Of a stretch of 64,000 nucleotides of DNA, positions 29,298 to 42,388 are shown piece by piece. This DNA comes from Nemertoderma westbladi. Its lineage: Eukaryota; Xenacoelomorpha; Nemertodermatida; Nemertodermatidae. Each line of letters opens with the position of its first letter. Positions within the stretch are counted from its first letter, which is position 1. The stretch spans positions 29,353 through 93,352 of the forward strand of contig JAUCBJ010007533.1 of assembly GCA_032718475.1 (NCBI GenBank), read 5' to 3'. The notes under the pieces are model-generated. The model ran no database searches, was not told where the DNA came from, and worked only from the letters and a program-made list of their open reading frames with translations. Made by a program: the position numbers and the translations under genes.

Positions 29298-29885
29298 GAG
29301 CGGTGTCTCTCTGTCTGCGGTCTGGGGGCCCTTTCTACTACAGAGTCTCCCTCTATAAACTCCTACCTACGTCCCACACCTGAGCTATAGGGTTTAGAGT
29401 TTAGATCTACTACAATCACTGTAACATATTTATTACCTTAATTTTTAACGTTTTTAATGAATGGGAGTTTATATTTAGTCTGGTTGTCTCGCTAGTGAAT
29501 AATTATTTTATGATTAATTTAATTTTATCCGAAACTCGATACATTTATATACCCCGTTTGTATTTAACGTAGCTGCTTCCATAAAGTAATAAAATATATT
29601 AAAAAAAAATGTATAAAAAGCGCCGTTAATATTAATAGTTATAAATATAATATAATATATCAAAATAATATAATAAATAAATAATATAATATATCAAAAT
29701 TTATTAATTATGATCAATTTCAGTTTCAGTATACAATACAATACACTTTATTTAATTCATCACATGTAAAAGTCTAAATGTGTGTAATAGTGCTTAATAT
29801 CTTATAAACTAAAAAATTGTTTAAAAACTTAAAAAGGGAAAATGAGTTTATATTTTTGGTTATAAAATTTGTATCCATACTTGGG
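29298..29885. other. PCYT1A 3' UTR and flank
   Basis: AT-rich, no gene. AATAAA-type signals are present (for example near 29587 and 29672), and any could end the transcript. A direct-repeat block (29608-29660 and 29802-29878) is shared with the far side of the satellite. Confidence 0.5.
29608..29878. repeat. Left copy of a direct repeat bracketing the 20-bp satellite
   Basis: Shares TGTATAAAAAGCGCCGTTAA and, 190 bp on, TTGTTTAAAAACTTAAAAAG plus GGGAAAATGAGTTTAT with 37757-37945 in the same order and orientation; internal spacing differs. Confidence 0.8.
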
Positions 29886-32800
29886 TAGTGCACGTCGCAC
29901 TAGATACTGGTGCAGTGCACTTCACACTGGCACAGTGCACTTCATACTGGTGCAGTGCACTTCTTACTGGTGAAGTGCACTTCATACTGGTGAAGTGCAC
30001 TTCATACTGGTGCAGTGCACTTCATACTGGTGCAGTGCACTTCATACTGGTGAAGTGCACTTCATACTGGTGCAGTGCACTTCATACTGGTGCAGTGCAC
30101 TTCATACTGGTGCAGTGCACTTCATACTGGTACAGTGCACTTCGTACTGGTACAGTGCACTTAATACTGGTGCAGTGCACTTCATACTGGTGCAGTGCAC
30201 TTCGTACTGGTGCAGTGCACTTCGTACTGGTACAGTGCACTTCATACTGGTGCAGTGCACTTCGTACTGGTGCAGTGCACTTCATACTGGTGCAGTGCAC
30301 TTCATACTGGTGCAGTGCACTTCATACTGGTGCAGTGCACTTCATACTGGTGCAGTGCACTTCGTACTGGTGCAGTGCACTTCATACTGGTGCAGTGCAC
30401 TTCGTACTGGTAAAGTGCACTTCATACTGTGCAGTGCACTTCATACTGGTGCAGTGCACTTCATACTGGTGCAGTGCACTTCGTACTGGTGCAGTGCACT
30501 TCATACTGGTGCAGTGCACTTCGTACTGGTACAGTGCACTTCGTACTGGTGCAGTGCACTTCATACTGTGCAGTGCACTTCATACTGGTGCAGTGCATTT
30601 CATACTGGTGCAGTGCACTTCGTACTGGTGCAGTGTACTTCATACTGGTGCAGTGCACTTCTTACTGGTGCAGTGCACTTCATACTGGTGCAGTGCACTT
30701 CATACTGATGCAGTGCACTTCGTACTGGTGCTGTGCACTTCATACTGGTGCAGTGCACTTCTTACTGGTGCAGTGCACTTCGTACTGGTGCAGTGCATTT
30801 CGTACTGGTGTAGTGCACTTCATACTGGAGCAGTTCACTTCATACTGGTGCAGTGCACTTCATACTGGTGCAGTGCACTTCATACTGGTGCAATGCACTT
30901 CATAGTGGTGCAGTGCACTTCATACTGGTGCAGTGCACTTCATACTGGTGCAGTGCACTTCATACTGGTGCAGTGCACTTCGTAATGGTGCAGTGCACTT
31001 CGTACTGGTACAGTGCACTTCATACTGGAGGAGTGCACTTCATACTCGTGCAGTGCACTTCATACTGGTGCAGTGCACTTCATACTGGTGCAGTGCACTT
31101 CATACTGGTGCAGTGCACTTCGTACTGGTGCAGTGCACTTCATACTGGTGCAGTGCACTTCATACTGGTGCAGTGCACTTCATACTGGTGCAGTGCACTT
31201 CATACTGGTGCAGTGCACTTCATACTGGTGCAGTGCACTTCATACTGGTGCAGTGCACTTCATACTGGTGCAGTGCACTTCATACTGGTGCAGTGCACTT
31301 CATCCTGGTGCAGTGCACTTCATACTGGTGCAGTGCACTTCATACTGGTGCAGTGCACTTCGTACTGGTACAGTGCACTTCATACTGGTGCAGTGCACTT
31401 CATACTGGTGCAGGGCACTTCGTACTGGTGCAGTGCACTTCATACTGGTGCAGTGCACTTCATACTGGTGCAGTGCACTTCATACTGGTGCAGTGCACTT
31501 CGTACTGGTGCAGTGCACTTCATACTGGTGCAGTGCACTTCATACTGGTGCAGTGCACTTCATACTGGTGCAGTGCACTTCATACTGGTGCAGTGCACTT
31601 CATACTGGTGCAGTGCACTTCTTACTGGTGCAGTGCATTTCATACAGGTGCAGTGCACTTCATACTGGTGCAGTACACTTCATACTGGTGCAGTGCACTT
31701 CGTACTGGTGCAGTGCACTTCATACTGGTGCAGTGCACTTCATACTGGTGCAGTGCACTTCTTACTGGTGCAGTGCACTTCATACTGGTGCAGTGCACTC
31801 CTTACTCGTGCAGTGCACTTCATACTGGTGCAGTGCACTTCATACTGGTGCAGTGCACTTCATACTGGTGCAGTGCACTTCATACTGGTGCAGTGCACTT
31901 CATACTGGTGCAGTGCACTTCATACTGGTGCAGTGCACTTCATACTGGTGCAGTGCACTTCTTACTGGTGCAGTGCACTTCATACTGGTGCAGTGCACTT
32001 CGTACTGGTGCAGTGCACTTCGTACTGGTGCAGTGCACTTCATACTGGTGCAGTGCACTTCATACTGGTGCAGTGCACTTCTTACTGGTGCAGTGCACTT
32101 CTTACTGGTGCAGTGCACTTCATACTGGTGCAGTGCACTTCATACTGGTGCAGTGTACTTCATACTGGTGCAGTGCACTTCATACTGGTGCAGTGCACTT
32201 CTTACTGGTGCAGTGCACTTCATACTGGTGCAGTGCACTTCATACTGGTACAGTGCACTTCGTACTGGTGCAGTGCACTTCATACTGGTGCAGTGCACTT
32301 CATACTGGTGCAGTGCACTTCTTACTGGTGCAGTGCACTTCGTACTGGTGCAGTGCACTTCATACTGGTGCAGTGCACTTCATACTGGTACAGTGCACTT
32401 CGTACTGGTGCAGTGCACTTCATACTGGTGCAGTGCACTTCATACTGGTGCAGTGCACTTCATACTGGTGCAGTGCACTTCATACTGGTGCAGTGCACTT
32501 CTTACTGGTGCAGTGCACTTCTTACTGGTGCAGTGCACTTCTTACTGGTGCAGTGCACTTCATACTGGTGCAGTGTACTTCATACTGGTGCAGTGCACTT
32601 CATACTGGTGCAGTGCACTTCATACTGGTGCAGTGCACTTCTTACTGGTGCAGTGCACTTCGTACTGGTGCAGTGCACTTCATACTGGTGCAGTGCACTT
32701 CATACTGGTACAGTGCACTTCGTACTGGTGCAGTGCACTTCATACTGGTGCAGTGCACTTCATACTGGTGCAGTGCACTTCATACTGGTGCAGTGCACTT

Positions 32801-35800
32801 CATACTGGTACAGTGCACTTCGTACTGGTGCAGTGCACTTCATACTGGTGCAGTGCACTTCATACTGGTGCAGTGCACTTCATACTGGTACAGTGCACTT
32901 CATACTGGTGCAGTGCACTTCATACTGGTACAGTGCACTTCGTACTGGTGCAGTGCACTTCATACTGGTGCAGTGCACTTCATACTGGTGCAGTGCACTT
33001 CATACTGGTGCAGTGCACTTCATACTGGTGCAGTGCACTTCATACTGGTACACTGCACTTCATACTGGTGCAGTGTACTTCATACTGGTGCAGTGCACTT
33101 CGTACTGGTGCAGTGCACTTCATACTGGTGCAGTGCACTTCATACTGGTACAGTGAACTTCGTATTGGTGCAGTGCACTTCGTACTGGTGCAGTGCACTT
33201 CATACTGGTGCAGTGCACTTCATACTGGTGCAGTGCACTTCATACTGGTACAGTGCACTTCGTACTGGTGCAGTGCACTTCATACTGGTGCAGTGCACTT
33301 CATACTGGTGCAGTGCACTTCATACTGGTACAGTGCACTTCATACTGGTGCAGTTCACTTCATACTGGTACAGTGCACTTCGTACTGGTGCAGTGCACTT
33401 CATACTGGTGCAGTGCACTTCATACTGGTGCAGTGCACTTCATACTGGTGCAGTGCACTTCATACTGGTGCAGTGCACTTCATACTGGTACATTGCACTT
33501 CATACTGGTGCAGTGTACTTCATACTGGTGCAGTGCACTTCGTACTGGTGCAGTGCACTTCATACTGGTGCAGTGCACTTCATACTGGTACAGTGAACTT
33601 CGTATTGGTGCAGTGCACTTCGTACTGGTGCAGTGCACTTCATACTGGTGCAGTGCACTTCATACTGGTGCAGTGCACTTCATACTGGTGCAATGCACTT
33701 CATACTGGTGCAGTGAACTTCGTATTGGTGCAGTGCACTTCATACTGGTGCAGTGCACTTCATACTGGTGCAGTGCACTTCGTACTGGTAAAGTGCACTT
33801 CATACTGTGCACTGCACTTCATACTGGTGCAGTGCACTTCATACTGGTGCAGTGCACTTCGTACTGGTGCAGTGCACTTCATACTGGTGCAGTGCACTTC
33901 GTACTGGTACAGTGCACTTCGTACTGGTGCAGTGCACTTCATACGGTGCAGTGCACTTCATACTGGTGCAGTGCATTTCATACTGGTGCAGTGCACTTCG
34001 TACTGGTGCAGTGTACTTCATACTGGTGCAGTGCACTTCTTACTGGTGCAGTGCACTTCATACTGGTGCAGTGCACTTCATACTGATGCAGTGCACTTCG
34101 TACTGGTGCTGTGCACTTCATACTGGTGCAGTGCACTTCTTACTGGTGCAGTGCACTTCGTACTGGTGCAGTGCATTTCGTACTGGTGCAGTGCACTTCA
34201 TACTGGAGCAGTTCACTTCATACTGGTGCAGTGCACTTCATACTGGTGCAGTGCACTTCATACTGGTGCAATGCACTTCATAGTGGTGCAGTGCACTTCA
34301 TACTGGTGCAGTGCACTCCATACTGGTGCAGTGCACTTCATACTGGTGCAGTGCACTTCGTAATGGTGCAGTGCACTTCGTACTGGTACAGTGCACTTCA
34401 TACTGGAGGAGTGCACTTCATACTCGTGCAGTGCACTTCATACTGGTGCAGTGCACTTCATACTGGTGCAGTGCACTTCGTACTGGTGCAGTGCACTTCA
34501 TACTGGTGCAGTGCACTTCGTACTGGTGCAGTGCACTTCATACTGGTGCAGTGCACTTCATACTGGTGCAGTGCACTTCATACTGGTGCAGTGCACTTCA
34601 TACTGGTGCAGTGCACTTCATACTGGTGCAGTGCACTTCATACTGGTGCAGTGCACTTCATACTGGTGCAGTGCACTTCATACTGGTGCAGTGCACTTCA
34701 TACTGGTGCAGTGCACTTCATCCTGGTGCAGTGCACTTCATACTGGTGCAGTGCACTTCATACTGGTGCAGTGCACTTCGTACTGGTACAGTGCACTTCA
34801 TACTGGTGCAGTGCACTTCGTACTGGTGCAGGGCACTTCGTACTGGTGCAGTGCACTTCATACTGGTGCAGTGCACTTCATACTGGTGCAGTGCACTTCA
34901 TACTGGTACAGTGCACTTCGTACTGGTGCAGTGCACTTCATACTGGTGCAGTGCACTTCATACTGGTGCAGTGCACTTCATACTGGTGCAGTGCACTTCA
35001 TACTGGTGCAGTGCACTTCATACTGGTGCAGTGCACTTCTTACTGGTGCAGTGCATTTCATACAGGTGCAGTGCACTTCATACTGGTGCAGTACATTTCA
35101 TACTGGTGCAGTGCACTTCGTACTGGTGCAGTGCACTTCATACTGGTGCAGTGCACTTCATACTGGTGCAGTGCACTTCTTACTGGTGCAGTGCACTTCA
35201 TACTGGTGCAGTGCACTCCTTACTCGTGCAGTGTACTTCATACTGGTGCAGTGCACTTCATACTGGTGCAGTGCACTTCATACTGGTGCAGTGCACTTCA
35301 TACTGGTGCAGTGCACTTCATACTGGTGCAGTGCACTTCATACTGGTGCAGTGCACTTCATACTGGTGCAGTGCACTTCTTACTGGTGCAGTGCACTTCA
35401 TACTGGTGCAGTGCACTTCGTACTGGTGCAGTGCACTTCGTACTGGTGCAGTGCACTTCATACTGGTGCAGTGCACTTCATACTGGTGCAGTGCACTTCT
35501 TACTGGTGCAGTGCACTTCTTACTGGTGCAGTGCACTTCATACTGGTGCAGTGCACTTCATACTGGTGCAGTGTACTTCATACTGGTGCAGTGCACTTCA
35601 TACTGGTGCAGTGCACTTCTTACTGGTGCAGTGCACTTCATACTGGTGCAGTGCACTTCATACTGGTACAGTGCACTTCGTACTGGTGCAGTGCACTTCA
35701 TACTGGTGCAGTGCACTTCATACTGGTGCAGTGCACTTCTTACTGGTGCAGTGCACTTCATACTGGTGCAGTGCACTTCATACTGGTACAGTGCACTTCG

Positions 35801-37372
35801 TACTGGTGCAGTGCACTTCATACTGGTGCAGTGCACTTCATACTGGTGCAGTGCACTTCATACTGGTGCAGTGCACTTCATACTGGTGCAGTGCACTTCT
35901 TACTGGTGCAGTGCACTTCTTACTGGTGCAGTGCACTTCTTACTGGTGCAGTGCACTTCTTACTGGTGCAGTGCACTTCATACTGGTGCAGTGTACTTCA
36001 TACTGGTGCAGTGCACTTCATACTGGTGCAGTGCACTTCATACTGGTGCAGTGCACTTCTTACTGGTGCAGTGCACTTCGTACTGGTGCAGTGCACTTCG
36101 TATTGGTGCAGTGCACTTCATACTGGTGCAGTGCACTTCATACTGGTACAGTGCACTTCGTACTGGTGCAGTGCACTTCATACTGGTGCAGTGCACTTCA
36201 TACTGGTGCAGTGCACTTCATACTGGTGCAGTGCACTTCATACTGGTACAGTGCACTTCGTACTGGTGCAGTGCACTTCATACTGGTGCAGTGCACTTCA
36301 TACTGGTGCAGTGCACTTCATACTGGTACAGTGCACTTCATACTGGTGCAGTGCACTTCATACTGGTACAGTGCACTTCGTACTGGTGCAGTGCACTTCA
36401 TACTGGTGCAGTGCACTTCATACTGGTGCAGTGCACTTCATACTGGTGCAGTGCACTTCATACTGGTGCAGTGCACTTCATACTGGTACACTGCACTTCA
36501 TACTGGTGCAGTGTACTTCGTACTGGTGCAGTGCACTTCGTACTGGTGCAGTGCACTTCATACTGGTGCAGTGCACTTCATACTGGTACAGTGAACTTCG
36601 TATTGGTGCAGTGCACTTCGTACTGGTGCAGTGCACTTCATACTGGTGCAGTGCACTTCATACTGGTGCAGTGCACTTCATACTGGTACAGTGCACTTCA
36701 TACTGGTGCAGTGCACTTCATACTGGTGCAGTGCACTTCATACTGGTGCAGTGCACTTCATACTGGTACAGTGCACTTCATACTGGTGCAGTGCACTTCA
36801 TACTGGTACAGTGCACTTCGTACTGGTGCAGTGCACTTCATACTGGTGCAGTGCACTTCATACTGGTGCAGTGCACTTCATACTGGTGCAGTGCACTTCA
36901 TACTGGTGCAGTGCACTTCATACTGGTACACTGCACTTCATACTGGTGCAGTGTACTTCATACTGGTGCAGTGCACTTCGTACTGGTGCAGTGCACTTCA
37001 TACTGGTGCAGTGCACTTCATACTGGTACAGTGAACTTCGTATTGGTGCAGTGCACTTCGTACTGGTGCAGTGCACTTCATACTGGTGCAGTGCACTTCA
37101 TACTGGTGCAGTGCACTTCATACTGGTGCAATGCACTTCATACTGGTGCAGTGAACTTCGTATTGGTGCAGTGCACTTCATACTGGTGCAGTGCACTTCA
37201 TACTGGTGCAGTGCACTTCATACTGGTGCAGTGCACTTCATACTGGTGCAATGCACTTCATACTGGTGCAGTGAACTTCGTATTGGTGCAGTGCACTTCA
37301 TACTGGTGCTGTGCACTTCGTACTGGTGCAGTGCACTTCATACTGGTGCAGTGCACTTCATACTGGTGAACA
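29886..37372. repeat. 20-bp satellite array (~374 units) with higher-order repeats
   Basis: Unit ACTTCATACTGGTGCAGTGC in tandem over 7.5 kb, each with the palindrome AGTGCACT. Common variants are CTTCGTACTGG, CTTCTTACTGG and GGTACAGTG. Rare variants recur at fixed distances: about 120 bp (37130/37250), about 440 bp (33041/33481, 36481/36921) and 3378-3418 bp (30427/33805, 31301/34719, 31801/35219). The last means two ~3.4-kb higher-order copies. The unit has no stop on the + strand in any phase and 20 is not a multiple of three, so all three frames read through the same HFILVQCTSYWCSALHTGAV repeat. The very long open frames are artefacts. Array edges carry more divergent units. Confidence 0.95.
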
Positions 37373-38643
37373 TTACCAAATAATGAATGGGTACATAATA
37401 ATCGTTATCAATAAATTTTAAATATTCTTTGCATATAATGACGTTGTACAACAACAACACTTCGAAATTTTCAACTATTTAAACCGGATAATTCATAATC
37501 ATAGCCCCAGAACCCCAAGCAAAAGTATGCCGAGGCAGAAAACACGGTAGAGTTGAATATTGTATTGCCAACAATAGTTTACGAAAAGTCCTCGGAGCGG
37601 TGGTGTTGTTCTAGTACGACTGTTCTGTAACTTTTGAACTAGTTAATATTTTCGAAAAATTATTTTTGAATCAAACTTAGTGAACAAAATGCTTTTAAAA
37701 TCAAAATACAAATATTTTTTATCGCTTGAAACAAAAAGTCATGCCGTCATCATTTAAAAAAAATGTATAAAAAGCGCCGTTAATATAAATAGTTAAAAAT
37801 TAATTAATTTAACGTTAATATTAATAGTTAAAAATATTTCAAACTTTTTCAATATTTTTCAAATATTTTCGAAGCTAAAAAGTTGTTTAAAAACTTAAAA
37901 AGGGAAAATGAGTTTATCTTTTTGGTTATAAACTTTGAATCCGCAACCTGCTCCTTTCCTATAATAAAGGAAAAAGAGTACAATATACTCTCAAATACGA
38001 TTTTTATTAACCCATCCCCCATCCTTAGTTAAATATATAATATAATAAATTGTTCAATTAAATAATACGAAATTAACAGGTAATAAATTACTAGTTCTAT
38101 ATTGTTAATTTATATTTGGAGGTTATTAATTTATTAAATTGTATTTTTATTCTATATTTGCTGTTAGAGTCACCTACCTATCAGACACTCATTCATTAAG
38201 TTATTTTATTTACTGATAACAATCACCTGTCTGTTACAATTGATTAAAATACTATATATTAAATGTTAATTAGTAACATAAATGTAATTGTTTATATAAA
38301 CTCCCGTTATTTATGTGGTGAATTTATTTGGTGCCGTTACTTACGTGTTAACTATCATTATAACTTATTATTTCCATATCTTCTTATAGCAATATTTATT
38401 AAATATATTAAATCGTTTTACGGCCATCTGGGAACCATCGAAAAACCTCACATTTTTTTAATTAAAGAGACGGGGTACTCTGGTTCCGATATTTGGTAAA
38501 TTTATCCATCTGTCAAAAATCTGTCCCGGTCAAGCCGATAAATAACATTGAATAAGAATACCAATTTGCATAATCGGCCTAGTACAACAAACTGCACTGT
38601 ACAGACACACTCCTGCTACTTCTGACAGGGTGAGAAATATTTG
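37373..38643. other. AT-rich intergenic DNA
   Basis: No gene seen. Contains the right copy of the satellite-bracketing repeat and a GCAACCTGCTCCTTTCC motif near 37946 that recurs elsewhere in the window. Confidence 0.5.
37757..37945. repeat. Right copy of the direct repeat bracketing the satellite
   Basis: Same two blocks as 29608-29878, here only about 110 bp apart, starting about 385 bp after the satellite ends. Confidence 0.8.
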
Positions 38644-38647
38644 TTAA

Positions 38648-39430
38648 GGAGGGGGGGGGGGGGGGTGGGGGGGTTCACCCCCAGTCTTTTTTTCATCATA
38701 ATTTTTTCATGTGTTTTCCGATGTAAAATTTTATGGTGATTCCGAATCTGAAATCAGTTTTTCGATAAGATATTTTGTTATCGAGTTATGGCAACTTTTG
38801 TAATTTTCACACAAAATTTGAAATTTTTTAATTTTGGTGCAGCACCACATTTGACACCAAAAGAGACCATCGAACACCCATATATGTGAAAATATTTTGC
38901 CATTTTCGGAATCAGCGCTGGAAATTATCCTATAGGTATCAAAACCACAAAAGTAGATTTTATTTGAAAAAATTTTCACTTTTGGTGCATGTTTGGTCAG
39001 TTGTTATCAGGATGAAATTTAAATGTCATTTTTCTCGCATTGGCTTTTTTTGGGACACTTTCTCTATCTACTTTTTAACTACTCAACGGATTTTCGTTCT
39101 GTTTGCAGAATTATGTAGAGGAATATTCGCCGCAAAAATTGAATTGACAGAATTTTGAAATTTTTTTTCAAAAAAAAGTTATGGCATTTTTTGTGTAAAA
39201 ATCACTAAATTTTGGATTTTTTCGATTTTACGGTATTTTTTAAACGAAAAATGCTATAACTTTTTTTGTAACAAAATTTCAAAATTCTGTCTATACAATT
39301 TTTGCGGCGAATATTTTTTGGGTGAAAATTACAAAAGTTGCCATAACTCGAGAACTAAATACCTTATCGAAAAACTGATTTCAGATTCGGAATCACCATA
39401 AAATTTCACATGACCCCCCCCCCCCCCCCC
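38648..39430. mobile_element. Inverted-repeat element with poly-G/poly-C ends and TTAA flanks
   Basis: Bounded by TTAA on both sides (38644-38647, 39431-39434), the target of piggyBac-type transposases. The outer ends are a G-rich run on the left and 17 C on the right. Inside them, about 80-bp arms match as reverse complements (38733-38815 against 39326-39403, landmark GGTGATTCCGAATCTGAAAT). The AT-rich middle has no ORF. A non-autonomous piggyBac-like element is the best guess. Confidence 0.65.
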
Positions 39431-39434
39431 TTAA

Positions 39435-40283
39435 TCAGGTCCAAACGTTTTCTATTTTGATGCTTATCAATTCCTATTATACAATTTGATGAATTCCACC
39501 AAATAATAAAAAAATACTATTGTTTGGAGAAAAATACATTATGGCAATAAACTTTGCTGGGTGATCCCAGGTTCGAACCGGTGGTGACAAAGAAGTTGTA
39601 ATTTCGTAACTGGGCGCCAACTTGAGTATTAACCTTGGAAATATAAGTGGTTCTAAGGCAAAGGGTACAATAAACGGCATTTTCAGAAATTTATATTCTA
39701 TTAGCTAACAATCAACCTTTACCTGTTAGTCACAAATACTCAGCTCTTAATATTTTTTTGATGAAAAAATTAAGCTGATTCGTGGGCCGAAAAGCACCAA
39801 ATTGTCTTGCCCAACGTACGAACAATAATGTTCAGAAGTAAATTTTGTAAATTCATAGCCGGTATTATATACCAACATTGCCTCAAGAGATTTTATTATC
39901 GATATTGAGACAAAAGTTTTGGTTATAATTCTAGAGATGAGATTCGGAAGGCATTGCGCCAATGTTAGTTGGCGTTGGTGCAAAAATCTGTGATCTAGGT
40001 AGTCTATCCCCGAAACATGTCTTCATTCTCTTACGTATGCAACATTAAACAACAATGATCAATGAGGATAAATTTGGCTATGAAATTATAGATTGTATTG
40101 GAAATGTTAGTGAAATGGATAACTTTGATTAATTAGAATTAAATGATATTTTAAATTATGTTGTATCCACGTAGTTTTTTGCAATAAGCCATATTTTTAT
40201 TATTTTTTATCATCTACCAAAAATTTTGTTGTGCTGTACTTGTTTCATTCAGTACGAAATTAAATAAAATTAAAAATTAAACT
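39435..40283. other. Intergenic DNA without recognised gene
   Basis: AT-rich. GGTTCGAACC at 39572 looks like a tRNA box B, but no matching box A or fold is present. Confidence 0.5.
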
Positions 40284-40730
40284 TGGCGGATTTAGAAATT
40301 TCGAAAGGGATGTCAAATTTAGGGGGGGGGGGGGGGGGGTATACTTATCTGATGCGCGCTGTACAAGTTATAAATTCGCGCCGCCCAGGTCGTAATTCGT
40401 ACAGTGCCACATCAAAATTTTTTCAGTTTTCAACGAAATGGAAATTAAAATAATTAAATTGGTCTGTTGGTAAATATGCTGATAAAATGCAGACAAATGC
40501 TTCGTAATTGGCAGATTGGTAATCAGACAATAAGTATGCCCAATTAAGTTATGTTTTTAAGCAAATGCGAGAGTAGCGAGCGGAAATTTTTAGGATTTGG
40601 GTTAATCTGTTTTTGATGAGAAGTGCTGAAAAGTAGTGTTATTGAATAAAGATATCGAGAGTAACAAAATAGAGTTAGTGTTATTCAAAGGGTATGTCAC
40701 ACCATGTCATCATACCCCCTAAATCCGCCA
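40284..40730. mobile_element. MITE with TGGCGGATTTAG ends
   Basis: Left end TGGCGGATTTAG at 40284, right end CTAAATCCGCCA at 40730; perfect 12-bp inverted ends around 447 bp. Sub-terminal sequence (GGGATGTCA left, TGTCACACCATG right) is also partly inverted, and a 19-base poly-G lies near the left end. No ORF and no clear target duplication. Confidence 0.6.
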
Positions 40731-41056
40731 GCTGACTGATATTGAAGCTATAATAAATTCACATTGTAAATTCAAGATTGTTTAAAGATGTTTTGGCTAC
40801 GGGAATACCGAATATTTACATTACAGCTTCGTCAGCGCTGCGCTAGTAGGTATAGAGATGGAACCCGTGTAATTAAACGATGTTGTTAGTTATTTTCTCT
40901 TGAGGAGAACCGCTGTCGAAATGGGACCTGTTCACCGTGGGAAAGACGGATTAATTCGTAGTTACAGTAAAGATCAAACAGCCCTGTTCAACGCTTTCTT
41001 CATCTTATTGAGTGTCACTTTGAGACTCGCCTGCATAAGTCACATGATGATGTTAT

Positions 41057-41263
41057 ATGGACATTGTTGATAGCAATAAAGGAATCCAGGATATGGAGCC
41101 TATTGTTGAAAAACCACTGCAGGTTTTTGTCGGGGAGGCTGTTGTAGACTCAGATATTGAGAGCAACCACCCTGCTCTACCAGAAAAGATTGTGAAAACT
41201 GCTTCAGGCAGGGTTGTAAGGTACATGACGAGCAAATCCATTGGTTTAGCCAGAGCATATTAA
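41057..41263 (+). other. Short unidentified open frame
   Basis: 68 codons starting at ATG: MDIVDSNKGIQDMEPIVEKP... and ending near KTASGRVVRYMTSKSIGL. The composition is protein-like, and the SGRVVR ending recalls C-termini of some retroelement polyproteins, but similarity is too weak to name it. It may be an exon or transposon relic. Confidence 0.2.
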
Positions 41264-41471
41264 GGTAGGAATAGGGCGGGGGGTACTTTTTAAAGCACAT
41301 TGGCACTGGGATAATGTGAATCCTAACTGTTCTAGCTGCTAATGTAACTTTAACATTTGTTTTGCCGGAAAGGACACTTTTACAAATAGGGTAGGTGAAT
41401 ATAAAAGGAGAATATGTCTCAAAAAGGTGAGTAAAAAGGGCACATTTCCCAAACGTCATGTGTTCGTATAA

Positions 41472-41528
41472 AAGGGCACTTTTCTCAAAAGGGCACTTTT
41501 CTCAAAAGGGCACTTTTCTCAAAAGGGC
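41472..41528. repeat. Short tandem repeat, 17-bp unit
   Basis: AAAAGGGCACTTTTCTC repeated three to four times; each unit is itself partly palindromic (AAAAG...CTTTT). It is followed by a C-run. Confidence 0.75.
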
Positions 41529-42388
41529 GGTTCGTTCGAACCAACGACCCCCCCCCCCCTGGCTACGGATGTAGTTCGCCGTATAAAACATTTTAGATTA
41601 TTAGTTTATAGTGTTTCACTATGTTGTGAACAATTCTCGTACCTCCCAAGATTACTTTTCAAGCTTGTCAGCGAGAACTGGCAATAACGGACGGATCCGT
41701 AGCTATAAATATGACGAAATTAAAAATTACAGGGCAGTCTAATACGAAAAACGCAAACCGAAACTTTGGGCAAAGTACCGTCGGTATAATATACAATATA
41801 CAATATAATTAATTATAATAATAAAAAACACTGTTTGTAGGAAATGTATCTTCTCCTACAATTCTAAACAAAATAAAGCGACATTCTGCAGAAAGTATGT
41901 CCAATAGGTGTTTCCTATGGGGTGTCGAAGGGATTTTGATTGAGTGAATTCTACGATTATTGTTGTGCATATTAGAACCCCCCCCCCCCCCCCCCTCATA
42001 GAATAAAAAATTTAAATGCATTAAATTCGGTTTCTATTTATTTATCTGATACGTTGCTTTGTGAACAAACACACTAAATCATCGTGCACCGGAAGGTGAA
42101 TTCCTCGTGATCCCGATAGTGGCGTACGTTGTCCGGAACGTCACCGATTCCCGACTATATTCCGGGGCATGGTTCCGGTGTAGGTAGACTATAAAAAAAC
42201 GAAAGACCAAAATATGTGACCGTGAATTTTACCACATATTGTGTATATAATATTACAATCTATATTACATTATAATTTACAAAGTTCTAGTAAAAATAAT
42301 AATGCCTTATATGGAGCACAAATAGCGGCACCCGCCACCATCTTAGTGAGTCAAAGAAATAAATAAAAGGGGGGAGTGTTACAGGTAA

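Noticed and set aside
29886-37372. CRISPR-like array
   Set aside because: Continuous tandem repeat without unique spacers, in animal DNA.
29888-37383. Very long open frames (up to about 1,100 codons) of a Cys/Trp-rich repeat protein
   Set aside because: They arise because the 20-bp satellite unit has no stop in any forward phase; all three frames give the same repeat, with no start context or splice structure.
39560-39620. tRNA gene or SINE head around GGTTCGAACC
   Set aside because: Box B-like decamer only; no box A at the right distance and no cloverleaf on either strand.
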